Part shown: positions 8,232 to 16,569 of the stretch, piece after piece
Layout of the letters: each line of letters begins with the position of its first letter
Position numbering within the stretch: position 1 is the stretch's first letter
Assembly: GCA_964444125.1 (NCBI GenBank)
Contig: CAYUFB010000013.1
Coordinates: 1 to 31,668 of the forward strand
Reading direction: 5' to 3'
Length of the DNA: 31,668 bases
DNA from: CAYUFB01 sp964444125
GTDB lineage: Bacteria; Patescibacteriota; Dojkabacteria; B142; JAFGMG01
Program-made: the position numbers and the translations under genes
The notes under the pieces: generated by a model
Told to the model about the DNA's origin: nothing
The model's database searches: none
The model's input: only the letters and a program-made list of their open reading frames with translations

Positions 8232-10007
8232 TTATTTCACCGTCACGCTTTTTGCTAAATTTCTTGGCTTATCTATACTATTACCCAATACTAGTCCCAA
8301 GAAATACGAAAGTAATTGAAAAGGAATCACATTTGAAATAGCGCTGAAATCACCAGCATCTTGAGTTTTGATATGTTCTGCAAAAAACTTAGATTCCACT
8401 TGACCTATACCAATAGTAAAGGCGCCTCTGGCTTGGACTTCTGCGACAGCAGAAATCATATCATTTTGTACTTCGTCATCTGAGACAATACAAAATACAG
8501 GCGTGCCTTTTTCGATTAATGCAATAACTCCGTGCTTTAATTCTCCGGCAGCAAATCCTTCAAAATGTTTATATGTAATTTCTTTAACTTTCAGTGCTCC
8601 TTCAAGAGCGATATAGAAATTAGCATCTTTGCCAAGTACAAAGAAATGATCCTTTTCTTTCAATCTATCTGCTAGAGACTTTATCTGTTCAAACAATTCT
8701 GGAGTGAAATATGACTCAAGACCCTTGCTCAAAAGTCCAATTGTGTTTTGTGCTTCATCAAATTTACCAGCTATTGCATTTGCGACAAGATATCCAAATG
8801 ATACCTGCGCAGTGAAAGCTTTAGTTGATGCGACACAAATTTCCGGACCTGATCTAGAATAATATTTATAATCGGAGATCCTTGAGATCGTTGATCCCAT
8901 CATATTTACGATACTTGCGACCTTAAGTCCTTTTTTCTTCGCAATTTCTAATGATTCTATAGTATCTGCAGTTTCGCCACTTTGTGATACTGCAATTATC
9001 AAATCACGTTTTTGGAAAGTATGTTTAAATGAACCGATCTCATAGGATTTAAGCTCAATTGCTTTTTTGCCGGCAATTTTTCTTAGATAATAAGCTATTT
9101 GTCCTGCAGCATAAGCAGCAGTCCCAGCACCTATCGTATAGACTGTATCAGCTTTTTTGATTGCGTTAAGAAGTGGTTTTAGTTCTTCTTTTGTATAATT
9201 TGCTGCTGCCTTGATAGTATATTTTTGCTCTACTATCTCTTTCAACATGAAATGCTCATATCCTTCCTTATCTATATCAACTGCCCCTTCCGAGACCTCT
9301 TCAATTTCAAATTTAATTTTCTTGTCAGTTTTGACATCAAATAACTCAATATCCTCATTTTCTATATTGACCATTTGATAATCATCAACAAAAATTACAT
9401 GGCTTGTATGATTTGCAAATGCCAAAATATCAGAAGCCAAGAAAAATTCTTTTGTATCTTTTTTGATTCCTGCAACAAGAGGGGATCCATTTCGAATCGC
9501 AATTATATGATCGCTATTTTGCTCAAGTACAATAATTGTATTTCGGCCTTCAAGATCCAAAAAAGCAAGTCTAGTAGCTTCTTTAAGATTATCGACATCC
9601 CTAAGTTTAAGTTCAATCAATCTGACAATAACTTCAGTATCTGTCTCGGACTCGAACTTAAAACCTTTTTCAATCAACATATTCTTTAGCTCATGAAAGT
9701 TCTCCACAATCCCATTTTGTGCTACAACAAATGACTTGTCTGTTGAAAAATGTGGGTGAGCATTTGTTTGAGTCACTCCTCCATGAGTTGCCCATCTTGT
9801 ATGCCCAATGCCGATAAATGCATTTGGCAAATGTTTAACCTCTTCAACTTCGCCAATTTCTCCGATTTGTTTTTTTACAAATAACTGATCATCTTTCTTG
9901 ACTGCTACTCCCCAAGAATCATAACCTCTATATTCAAGTCTCTTGAGTCCTTCAGTGACAATTTTCTCTGCGTCACTTTTGCCAATATATCCAAAAATCC
10001 CACACAT
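8232..10007 (-). CDS. glmS: Glutamine--fructose-6-phosphate aminotransferase (isomerizing)
   Basis: Makes glucosamine-6-phosphate from fructose-6-phosphate and glutamine, the first committed step to UDP-GlcNAc, in the cytosol. At 591 residues it is of normal length. The class II glutaminase domain starts with MCGIFGYIG, so Cys2 becomes the catalytic N-terminal nucleophile. RLEYRGYDSWG and HTRWATHG follow. Two SIS domains lie at about 270-410 and 440-580, with VSQSGETADT and the CVASTKAFTAQ segment. The end DKPRNLAKSVTVK matches the family's C-terminal active-site loop. It is first in the cluster with glmR, the GlmU-like gene and an IMPase gene. A glmS ribozyme in the leader about 135 nt upstream gives feedback control. 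No Shine-Dalgarno is seen before the ATG. Confidence 0.98.
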   Translation of the reverse strand: MCGIFGYIGKSDAEKIVTEGLKRLEYRGYDSWGVAVKKDDQLFVKKQIGEIGEVEEVKHLPNAFIGIGHTRWATHGGVTQTNAHPHFSTDKSFVVAQNGIVENFHELKNMLIEKGFKFESETDTEVIVRLIELKLRDVDNLKEATRLAFLDLEGRNTIIVLEQNSDHIIAIRNGSPLVAGIKKDTKEFFLASDILAFANHTSHVIFVDDYQMVNIENEDIELFDVKTDKKIKFEIEEVSEGAVDIDKEGYEHFMLKEIVEQKYTIKAAANYTKEELKPLLNAIKKADTVYTIGAGTAAYAAGQIAYYLRKIAGKKAIELKSYEIGSFKHTFQKRDLIIAVSQSGETADTIESLEIAKKKGLKVASIVNMMGSTISRISDYKYYSRSGPEICVASTKAFTAQVSFGYLVANAIAGKFDEAQNTIGLLSKGLESYFTPELFEQIKSLADRLKEKDHFFVLGKDANFYIALEGALKVKEITYKHFEGFAAGELKHGVIALIEKGTPVFCIVSDDEVQNDMISAVAEVQARGAFTIGIGQVESKFFAEHIKTQDAGDFSAISNVIPFQLLSYFLGLVLGNSIDKPRNLAKSVTVK

Positions 10008-10019
10008 AGTTAGAACGAT

Positions 10020-10141
10020 AAGAAATAAAATCAGCTTTCAGCCTTCAGTATTCAGTATCCAGTAAACCAAGCCGAAGGCAATGGTAACTTTCAGCACAAA
10101 AGGAACTGTATGCTGTATACTGTCAACTGTACGCTACTATA
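10020..10141. repeat. Word-like spacer between glmS ribozyme and glmS
   Basis: There is no gene here. The sequence consists of diverged short words: TTCAGCCTTCAGTATTCAG, then GTATGCTGTATACTGTC and ACTGTACGCTACTATATGG. These repeat the theme CAGTATxCAGT / CTGTATACTGT. It is part of the long glmS leader. Confidence 0.6.
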
Positions 10142-10316
10142 TGGGGAATTTGTATATTTCGTCTTTGTCGATGAAGTTTCCTTCAAGTTTTCTATACGAA
10201 ATTTGTATAAGCTTTACAAAAAGCTTGGAGGCATCCGCTGAAAAATTCGATCTTCCTCCACCTCGTATCCCTTATAAGGTTTGATTTTCAAACTCCTATA
10301 CGGAACCAGCCGCTAA
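10142..10316 (-). ncRNA. glmS ribozyme (GlcN6P-activated self-cleaving riboswitch)
   Basis: Read on the minus strand, the conserved core of the glmS ribozyme is present. TACGAGGTGGAGG is followed by ATCGA, then TCAGCGGATGCCTCC (core about 10267-10227). GGAGG pairs with CCTCC as in the core P2.1 helix. The 5' cleavage context AGCGGCTGG puts the scissile bond between A10314 and G10313. P2 is CGTAT/ATACG with a nested GTTTGA/TCAAAC hairpin. P3 is AAGCTTT/AAAGCTT. A distal P4 hairpin TGAAG-GAAA-CTTCA (10185-10172) carries a GNRA loop. The family senses glucosamine-6-phosphate, cleaves itself and lowers glmS expression. One core base differs from consensus (TCAGCGG for TCGGCGG). Boundaries are approximate. 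Placement directly before glmS makes the call firm. Confidence 0.93.
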
Positions 10317-10459
10317 ATTTTCAATTAGTCTTTGCAATCTTTCCCCAAGATCACAAAAAGTTAAGTTACAAAACGTAACCAAAATCATCCTATCACATAG
10401 GAAAATATTTGCAAAAGTTTATAATTAACATCCCATAATTCGAGTTGGAACTATTAGCA

Positions 10460-10782
10460 TTAACCTTCAAGATAGATCCAAGCAAAAGGTGTTAAATCAT
10501 TTCTGTTAAATCCATAAAATTGGATTCCTTTTGTATCTTTTGGTAATACGTTATATTGATTTGGGATACCTGTTGCTCCATATACTTCACCTTGAACATG
10601 ATATCCAGTTTTTCCATTAATAGTATTCCAAACCATAACAGCAGTAACTATAGCCAAACTAGTTTCATCGCCAACCACACTTGGTCTAAATATCATATTA
10701 ATATTGGAACCTCAACATTCACCTGGATGGTATCATGTTCTTCCCCTATAGATGCACTAGTTTGATGGTCAGGCCCTGTCAT
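10460..10782 (-). pseudogene. Frame-broken small gene, unknown family
   Basis: Two adjoining reading frames look like one gene. An ATG at 10782-10780 opens 29 codons (starts MTGPDHQTSASIGEEHD) that stop at TGA 10695-10693. An ATG overlapping that stop (10696) opens 78 codons to 10460, ending DLTPFAWIYLEG. A -1 change at the junction would give about 107 continuous residues. The protein is not recognised; the second half has a soluble, beta-like pattern with VMVWNTINGKTGYHVQGEV. Alternatives are two translationally coupled peptides (ATGA overlap) or remnants of a larger gene shared with the decayed frame at 10851-11723. Confidence 0.5.
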
Positions 10783-10850
10783 AATTTTCTCTATCTAAAA
10801 AATTAGTAATGCGCATGATACTATGTTTTGAAGTTTTTGATAAGGATATT

Positions 10851-11723
10851 TTAAATATGTGACTGACTAGTAATCCTAACGGAGTAATCACTAGAAGTTA
10901 CAAAATATCCCTTTACGTCATAAAGACCTCCATTAATTCCTATTTTCCAATTGATATTATCAAACAAAGTCTCTTGTCCAGTTTGGAACAAATGATAGTC
11001 AGGAATTGATGAACTTGTTATATTAAAGCTCTCAACACAAACGGGGATAGAAAGGACGTTTTGAATAGCTGGAATACCTTCTAAAAAAGGCGTCGAATCA
11101 TTTTCGGAAAAGATCGTTGAGGGATCTTGTAGTATGATATATACTTTTTAACCTTGTTGATCTGCAACAATAATTTCTTGAATAACTAAATCATAATGAA
11201 ATCGAGCATCTTGTTGTGCATGCAATATATCAGGACTAGACACATTTGAATCAATAAAAATCAATCGATTATATCAGACAATATACGCATATTACGAAAG
11301 AGGTAGAACTGGCTTGCCCGCAACACCATCTATCTGGTATCCAAGAATTACGAAGTCTTCTGAATCAATACCGAAATCTTCTGAAGAGTTAAAACCAAAT
11401 TGTCCTAAAAGATTTCTAGGATAATCTAGACAAGGTGAAATTCCTTTCACATCAACCATATATTCTCCATCAATACTTCTACGTAATGGCATCCACAAGT
11501 AACGAAAAGAGTTTGGCATTTCTTTCGTTAACTTTGTAGTGCCAACTTGATCTATTTATAGATCCAAATCTTCATGTAACATTCTTTTCTTTGTTGGGAC
11601 TGCAGCAACAAGTAACTTGACTCTTTTGCCGGCGAGAAGGTCCGTAGCTATATCTTGACGCAAAAAAGGCGAATTCTCAGTTTGTGCAAAAAATCCCAAA
11701 TACATTTTAGAAATAATAACCAT
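10851..11723 (-). pseudogene. Decayed gene: one frame kept over 291 codons with four internal stops
   Basis: From an ATG at 11723, a single minus-strand frame reads protein-like sequence down to TAA 10853-10851. Stops interrupt it at 11558-11556 (TAA), 11294-11292 (TAA), 11276-11274 (TGA) and 11150-11148 (TAA). Fragments include YLGFFAQTENSPFLRQDIA, SFRYLWMPLRRSIDGEYMV and INWKIGINGGLYDVKGYF. Amino-acid composition is ordinary throughout and no frameshift is needed, so point mutations appear to have inactivated it. The longest intact piece is 75 codons (11519-11292). No family recognised. It lies between the glmS leader and the repeats before the ABC transporter, a tolerant spot for decaying DNA. 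Confidence 0.6.
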
Positions 11724-11795
11724 CAGTGAAAACGTAGGTCAGCGTATATCATCACCTTCGACAAACTCCCTTTGGTTTCGCTTCCACCAAAGGCA

Positions 11796-12060
11796 TAAAG
11801 ACAATTCTCAATAACTCACAGGTTCTACAGCTTCTCAGTTTCTAAACTCAATACTCCTGCGACCATGCCAAGGGCAGGCGAGGAGGCAGGCAATCCCTCC
11901 AGAGGCGGACATGCCCTACCCATTACTCACTTCGGCAAGCTCCCCAAAGGCGAACAAGCTCCCCAAAGGCGAACAAGCTCCCCAAAGGCGAACAAGCTCA
12001 CCAAAGGTGAACAAGCTCATGGCAAGCAATATTCCATAACTCAAAGCTCATCACTCACTA
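11796..12060. repeat. Repeat-rich intergenic stretch with ACTCA words
   Basis: No gene is credible between 11724 and 12100. The stretch holds ACTCA-type words (CTCAATAACTCACAGG, AAACTCAATACTCC), a GC-richer block with GGCAGGCGAGGAGGCAGGC, a 19-bp tandem array, and finally AACTCAAAGCTCATCACTC (12038-12056). That last word differs by one base in 19 from the word at 19852-19870 before metK. Confidence 0.65.
11936..12011. repeat. 19-bp tandem repeat, four units
   Basis: Unit CAAGCTCCCCAAAGGCGAA occurs at 11936, 11955 and 11974, and as a variant with two changes (CAAGCTCACCAAAGGTGAA) at 11993. A partial fifth unit begins at 12012. The unit is much richer in G+C than its surroundings. CTCCC...CCAAAGG words at 11765-11795 look related. 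Confidence 0.9.
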
Positions 12061-12071
12061 CTATTTTGTAG

Positions 12072-12077
12072 TATAAT
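12072..12077 (+). promoter_or_regulatory. -10 box of the ABC transporter/miaB operon
   Basis: TATAAT, 24 bp before the GTG start at 12101, giving a leader of about 17 nt. It lacks the TG of the extended -10. The repeat AACTCAAAGCTCATCACTC ends 15 bp upstream, about where a -35 contact would fall. Confidence 0.55.
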
Positions 12078-12100
12078 TTCGGACAATCATACCTATTTCT

Positions 12101-13849
12101 GTGCAAAAATATTCACTTAGCCAAATGATAAAAGATATTTGGCATTATTCAAAACCATATAAATCTAAATTAGCTGTTGCTGTGTTTTTGCGGGCAAGCT
12201 CAGATATTGCAAATCTTGCGCCAGCTTTTATCTATAGCATGGTTATTGAAACCCTATCAAGTGATAAACCAGATAAACTTGATACAATCTTCCCACTAAT
12301 TCTAATTTGGATCATTGCTTCATATTATTATAGAGTTGCCCATGATCTAGCTAAATTCATCGGACATACACTCTCAAAGCACATTGGGCTTGAAGCCAAA
12401 TTGGCAGGGCTAAATCACATGTATCATCTTGATCTTACATGGCATGAATTAGAAAATTCTGGCAATAAAATAAAAAAAATTGATAACGCCAAAATTGCCA
12501 TACAAAATACCATCAAATCCGTGTTTGATATATTAATTGAGAATCTGGTTAATATTGTTGGGGTTGGGATAATTTTCTTCAAAATAGACAAGACAATAGC
12601 AATAATTTTTCTAATTTACATGATTGTATTTTTCCTATTATCAAGGAAAATGAGCCAAAGAGTCTCAAATGCCTATAAACCAATTAGCAAAGAGGAAGAA
12701 AATTACGAAGGCATCAGTTTTGAATCAATTCACAATATACACACACTCAAATCATTACTTCTTTATGATTATGTAGGCGAGAATCTCAACAAATCACTGA
12801 CAAGGCTCAAGAAATTTATAACAAAATTTATCCTCATAAGCAGAATTCGTAATCACATCCTGGATATGCTCACAAGGATAGTAGATTTCAGTATTATGAT
12901 TTATCTGATAATTAGAATAGCAAACAACATAGAAGATTTAGCAATATTAATTCTATATCGAGGCCTTTTCTGGAAATTAATTGAAGCTATCTGGGAATTT
13001 ACGGAATTGTACAACGAATGGTTAATCAATAAAGTATATATGCAAAGATTTCATGAACTCATGATCCAAAAGCCAATTATTGAGATTCAAGATGGTCAGG
13101 CAGATTTCCCCAAAGATTGGCAGGAAATTAATATCAAAGATCTTACTTTTTCTTATACAAATAAAAAAGTTCTAAATAACTTAAATCTGATTATAAAAAA
13201 AGGCGAGAAAGTTGGGATTGTAGGCATATCAGGTGCTGGGAAATCTACATTTATCAAATTACTTCTTGATCTTTATGAGGACTATACTGGAGAAATTAAC
13301 TTTAACAATTCTTCACTCAAAGAAATTAGACGAGAAGATTATATAAATTATGTATCATACGTAAGCCAGGATACAGAATTATTCAACTCAAGTCTGGAAG
13401 ACAATATTGTAATGGGCTTCCCAAAAGCTACCCAAGCCTCCATAAAAGAAGCATGCAAAATTGCCCAACTTGATAATGTGATATCTAAATTGCCAGAAGG
13501 ACTTGATACAATTATTGGCGAGAAAGGATTCAAGTTATCCGGTGGAGAAAGACAAAGGGTAGGTATAGCAAGAGCAATTATTCGCGATCCACAATTATTA
13601 ATCCTTGACGAAGCTACATCCCATCTGGATTCTGAATCAGAAGAAAAAATTCAAAAAGCTTTAAACACTATTTTTCAAAGAACAACTGCAGTAGTTGTCG
13701 CACATAGATTATCCACACTTCGCAAGATGGACAAAATTATTGTGCTTGATCAAGGTGAAGTCAAAGAAACCGGTACAATGGAGGAATTAATTGGTAAAAA
13801 TGGACTATTTTTTAAGTTCTGGAATAAGCAACAGGGACAAAGTTTCTAA
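12101..13849 (+). CDS. ABC exporter half-transporter (membrane domain fused to ATPase)
   Basis: 582-residue type IV (MsbA/LmrA-type) half-transporter; two copies should form an ATP-driven exporter in the cytoplasmic membrane. Residues about 20-310 hold the six-helix membrane domain, less hydrophobic than average but with clear helices, e.g. IAIIFLIYMIVFFLLS. The ATPase domain follows: Walker A GISGAGKST (375-383), Q-loop YVSQD, signature LSGGERQRVGIARA (about 479), Walker B LLILDEATSHLD and H-loop AHRLST. All catalytic residues are present. The substrate (lipid, peptide or drug) cannot be inferred. The start is GTG, 24 bp after a TATAAT box and without a Shine-Dalgarno. miaB follows after 2 bp, so the two are cotranscribed. 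Confidence 0.93.
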   Translation: MQKYSLSQMIKDIWHYSKPYKSKLAVAVFLRASSDIANLAPAFIYSMVIETLSSDKPDKLDTIFPLILIWIIASYYYRVAHDLAKFIGHTLSKHIGLEAKLAGLNHMYHLDLTWHELENSGNKIKKIDNAKIAIQNTIKSVFDILIENLVNIVGVGIIFFKIDKTIAIIFLIYMIVFFLLSRKMSQRVSNAYKPISKEEENYEGISFESIHNIHTLKSLLLYDYVGENLNKSLTRLKKFITKFILISRIRNHILDMLTRIVDFSIMIYLIIRIANNIEDLAILILYRGLFWKLIEAIWEFTELYNEWLINKVYMQRFHELMIQKPIIEIQDGQADFPKDWQEINIKDLTFSYTNKKVLNNLNLIIKKGEKVGIVGISGAGKSTFIKLLLDLYEDYTGEINFNNSSLKEIRREDYINYVSYVSQDTELFNSSLEDNIVMGFPKATQASIKEACKIAQLDNVISKLPEGLDTIIGEKGFKLSGGERQRVGIARAIIRDPQLLILDEATSHLDSESEEKIQKALNTIFQRTTAVVVAHRLSTLRKMDKIIVLDQGEVKETGTMEELIGKNGLFFKFWNKQQGQSF

Positions 13850-13851
13850 AT

Positions 13852-15336
13852 ATGACCAAAAGCAATAAAATAATTAAAACCTACAGAATTGAAACTTATG
13901 GATGTGCAATGAATATTGCAGATTCAGAGAGATTTAATACTATCCTGCAACTTTATGGCCTGAAGGAAGTCGCATCAAGATCAAAAGCCGATTTATTAGT
14001 ATTTAATAGTTGCTCAGTCAGGCAAAAAGCAGAAGATAGAATTTACGGTTTGACCAAGATAATTAGTAAAATCAAAGATAATAATCCAAATTTGACAATT
14101 GTACTTACTGGTTGCATGGCAAGAAGGAAAATCAATGACAATCTAGAAAAAAATACTAAAACTCAAAAGACTAACACAAAAAGAGCAGAAGAAATCAAAA
14201 AAAGGGCGCCATGGATAGATATTGTTATAGAAACAAAGAATTTCCATAATCTACACAAACAAATCAAATCTCTAGTTCTTGATAAAAAGTCAGAACAAAA
14301 AATCTTTAACGACCTAAAGACTGGAGATAATTTTTTAGACATACAAAGAACGCCAGAACACTCTTTCTCCGCAGGAATAACAATTTCGCATGGTTGCGAT
14401 CATATGTGTTCATTTTGCATCGTGCCATATGCCAGGGGCAGAGAAGTAAATAGAAATTTCAATCCAATATTTGAGGAATTTAAACACGCAGTTGCATTTG
14501 GTACCAAAGACATCATGCTGCTAGGTCAGACTGTAAATAGGTGGATCAATCCAAAATTTAAAGATGATTATCTAAATTCAGATAGAATGGTGTCTTCAAT
14601 TCCAACTCTCAATACTAGTAACCTTTGCAAAGGAGATAAAGAACCAAAAGACTTTTTGCAATTGCTTCAAACTCTTGATCAAATTGATGGAGATTATTGG
14701 CTAAGTTTCATCTCATCTCATCCAAACTACTTCACGAAAGAATTAATTGATTTCATTGCAAATTCTATAAAAAATGGCAGACACATGCGCCCATTTATTC
14801 ATCTAGCCTTACAATCTGGCAATAACGAGATACTTAAACGCATGCGTCGCAATCATACAATCGAAGAATTTATCGAGAAAGTTCAATATATGAAGAAAAC
14901 CATACCAGAAGTTGCAATCACCACAGATATCATTGTTGGATTTCCAGGAGAGACAGAAAGTCAATTTCAAGACACTGCCAAAGTCTGCAAACTTCTAGAA
15001 TTTGATCAAATCTATATTTCAGAATATTCACAAAGAGATGGCACAGGATCTGCTTTTATGCATGACGATGTCTCACATGAAATGAAGACAAGAAGAAAAG
15101 ATAAGATCAATGAAATACTCAAAATAACTGCACTTAAAAATAACCAAAAACTATTAAATACTTCACAGAAAGTACTAGTTACAAAAAAGCTGGATCAGGG
15201 CATTTATCAAGGGCGCACGAAACACAATAAGATTGTTCGCGTTCAAAGCAATCAAGAATTGACTGTTGGAGAATTTAGAGATATCATAATCACCAAGGTT
15301 ATAGCCTGGGCTCTTGAGGGGGTAAGTTTACAATAG
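13852..15336 (+). CDS. miaB: tRNA-2-methylthio-N6-dimethylallyladenosine synthase
   Basis: Radical-SAM methylthiotransferase that adds a methylthio group to i6A37 of tRNAs reading UNN codons. The N-terminal UPF0004 domain has the three cluster Cys at 18 (TYGCAMN), 54 (NSCSVR) and 88 (TGCMARR). The radical-SAM motif CDHMCSFC gives Cys182, Cys186 and Cys189. A C-terminal TRAM domain (about 425-490) should bind tRNA. The NSCSVRQKAEDR segment favours MiaB over RimO or MtaB. At 494 residues it is longer than the usual 440-475, mainly from a charged insert near 95-125 and another near 225-260. It is tightly coupled to the upstream ABC gene, with a 2-bp gap and no Shine-Dalgarno; no functional link is known. 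Confidence 0.93.
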   Translation: MTKSNKIIKTYRIETYGCAMNIADSERFNTILQLYGLKEVASRSKADLLVFNSCSVRQKAEDRIYGLTKIISKIKDNNPNLTIVLTGCMARRKINDNLEKNTKTQKTNTKRAEEIKKRAPWIDIVIETKNFHNLHKQIKSLVLDKKSEQKIFNDLKTGDNFLDIQRTPEHSFSAGITISHGCDHMCSFCIVPYARGREVNRNFNPIFEEFKHAVAFGTKDIMLLGQTVNRWINPKFKDDYLNSDRMVSSIPTLNTSNLCKGDKEPKDFLQLLQTLDQIDGDYWLSFISSHPNYFTKELIDFIANSIKNGRHMRPFIHLALQSGNNEILKRMRRNHTIEEFIEKVQYMKKTIPEVAITTDIIVGFPGETESQFQDTAKVCKLLEFDQIYISEYSQRDGTGSAFMHDDVSHEMKTRRKDKINEILKITALKNNQKLLNTSQKVLVTKKLDQGIYQGRTKHNKIVRVQSNQELTVGEFRDIIITKVIAWALEGVSLQ

Positions 15337-15609
15337 CTAAGCAGCACAATCTCCCACAATCCTATCAACCTCATTTATTACGTCTGCTTCAATTGGACAC
15401 CTTGATTGTATAAGGTCTTTAGTACGTTTAGCATACCTTCCTAAAGTATCTTCGTCCAAAGGGCAAGTAATTCTATTACCATTTGCGTCTATGATGCTTC
15501 CACCATGTTCCATTTGATGCCTCAATTGTTGTAAAGCGGAACAATCTCTAACACTCGCAGTTTTTTTCATACCAAATGCTAGTGAACAATTTTCACAAGT
15601 TGGCTCCAT
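15337..15609 (-). CDS. Small cysteine-rich protein, unknown
   Basis: 90 residues, not recognised. Six Cys are spread along the chain: CENC at residues 5-8, then single Cys near 23, 49, 71 and 88. It is soluble and charged, with no membrane segment. The spacing could bind zinc or form disulfides. Coding status is supported by a well-formed promoter 21 bp upstream (TTGACT, 18 bp, TATAAT) and by its fit: its stop codon abuts the convergent miaB stop with no gap. It stands alone, 85 bp downstream of the double-YggT gene's end. Confidence 0.7.
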   Translation of the reverse strand: MEPTCENCSLAFGMKKTASVRDCSALQQLRHQMEHGGSIIDANGNRITCPLDEDTLGRYAKRTKDLIQSRCPIEADVINEVDRIVGDCAA

Positions 15610-15629
15610 ATTAATTAAATCAAAAGAAG

Positions 15630-15659
15630 ATTATAATACATACTAATATATATAGTCAA
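15630..15659 (-). promoter_or_regulatory. Promoter of the 90-residue Cys-rich gene
   Basis: On the minus strand, TTGACT (15659-15654), 18 bp, then TATAAT (15635-15630). This is one of few promoters here with a recognisable -35 box. The ATG follows at 15609, leaving a leader of about 14 nt. Confidence 0.65.
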
Positions 15660-15694
15660 TATATAGACAGCAGGGTAATATAACGATGTATTAT

Positions 15695-16552
15695 TTAACC
15701 ATTTGCAGGGCCACCCTGTCTTGAAGATCTTCTTCTAGTCAGATTAAATAAACCTTTTCTTTGTGGTGTTGGTTGTGCTTTCCTAACCTGTTGGACTCTT
15801 GTAGCAGGGACGACATTCACAGTTCTCCTATCTACATAAGCTTGAGGTTGTCCTGGTTGAGGCACATTTATGGTTATATTTTGAGCTGGGTTAGCAGGCG
15901 CCTGAGGCATATTGTATGTTGGAGCGACATTTACCGGAACTTTTTTCACAACCTTCTTTTCTTTATTTGGAAAAAGTGTATCCAATATACTATAAGTAAA
16001 TTCTTCAGTCACAAGGTCAAGGATAATTATCACAATCAATGCTACAACAGTCGAGATTTCAAAAATGATATCCCCAGTCTTAATAGCAGGCAAGATCGTC
16101 GCAAAAGGTTCGTGAACGAAATTTGATAAATCGTATATAAATCTCACAAAGGAAGAAGTCATCGAAGCCCCAGTCAGTTTAAAGATAAATCTTGTAACTA
16201 GAAGAAATTCAATTACCTTAAAAAACGAATCAACCATCTCAGCTATAGCTCTCTTCCTGCTATCTTCAAATGGAGAACCTGCGGACTTGCTTAAGACCAT
16301 TGAGATGATCAAATAAAAAATTACTGCTGTCAGAGAAAAAAGCTCAATAACCATAGATCCGGATTTGATACTTTCATAAATCATATCCCAAGGTTCTACA
16401 AACACATAGCTTAATTCATACCAAAACATAGCAAATTCATTTGTTGGATTCGCTCCAATTAATTTCAAAAAAACTCGAATTAAAACGATACCTATAATAA
16501 TTGCAAATATTGCATAGACAACATTTCTGATTTTGCCTTGTAGATCATGCAT
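15695..16552 (-). CDS. Double YggT-like membrane protein with basic tail
   Basis: 285 residues. Two copies of a YggT-type module are visible. The first has RVFLKLIGANPTNEF followed by YELSYVFVEPW; the second has RFIFKLTGASMTSSF followed by YDLSNFVHEPF. Each is bracketed by hydrophobic helices, giving about four membrane segments (about 12-30, 65-88, 108-130, 160-180). From about 200 to the end the chain is soluble, rich in Pro/Gln and ends in basic RRR/RKG clusters, suggesting a cytoplasmic tail that could touch nucleic acid or the membrane surface. YggT proteins are linked with envelope upkeep and osmotic stress, but their biochemistry is unclear. It follows the VTT gene by 17 bp, so the two form an operon. 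Confidence 0.8.
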   Translation of the reverse strand: MHDLQGKIRNVVYAIFAIIIGIVLIRVFLKLIGANPTNEFAMFWYELSYVFVEPWDMIYESIKSGSMVIELFSLTAVIFYLIISMVLSKSAGSPFEDSRKRAIAEMVDSFFKVIEFLLVTRFIFKLTGASMTSSFVRFIYDLSNFVHEPFATILPAIKTGDIIFEISTVVALIVIIILDLVTEEFTYSILDTLFPNKEKKVVKKVPVNVAPTYNMPQAPANPAQNITINVPQPGQPQAYVDRRTVNVVPATRVQQVRKAQPTPQRKGLFNLTRRRSSRQGGPANG

Positions 16553-16569
16553 AAAATGAATTTAATAAA

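Noticed and set aside
9375..9689. Plus-strand 104-codon ORF opposite glmS
   Set aside because: Antisense shadow of a well-conserved gene, with no ribosome site or family likeness.
10081..10284. Plus-strand 67-codon ORF upstream of glmS
   Set aside because: It runs antisense through the glmS ribozyme and word repeats; the ribozyme explains the sequence.
11865..12071. Plus-strand 68-codon ORF with KGEQA repeats
   Set aside because: It is a translation of the 19-bp tandem repeat, with no promoter or globular composition.
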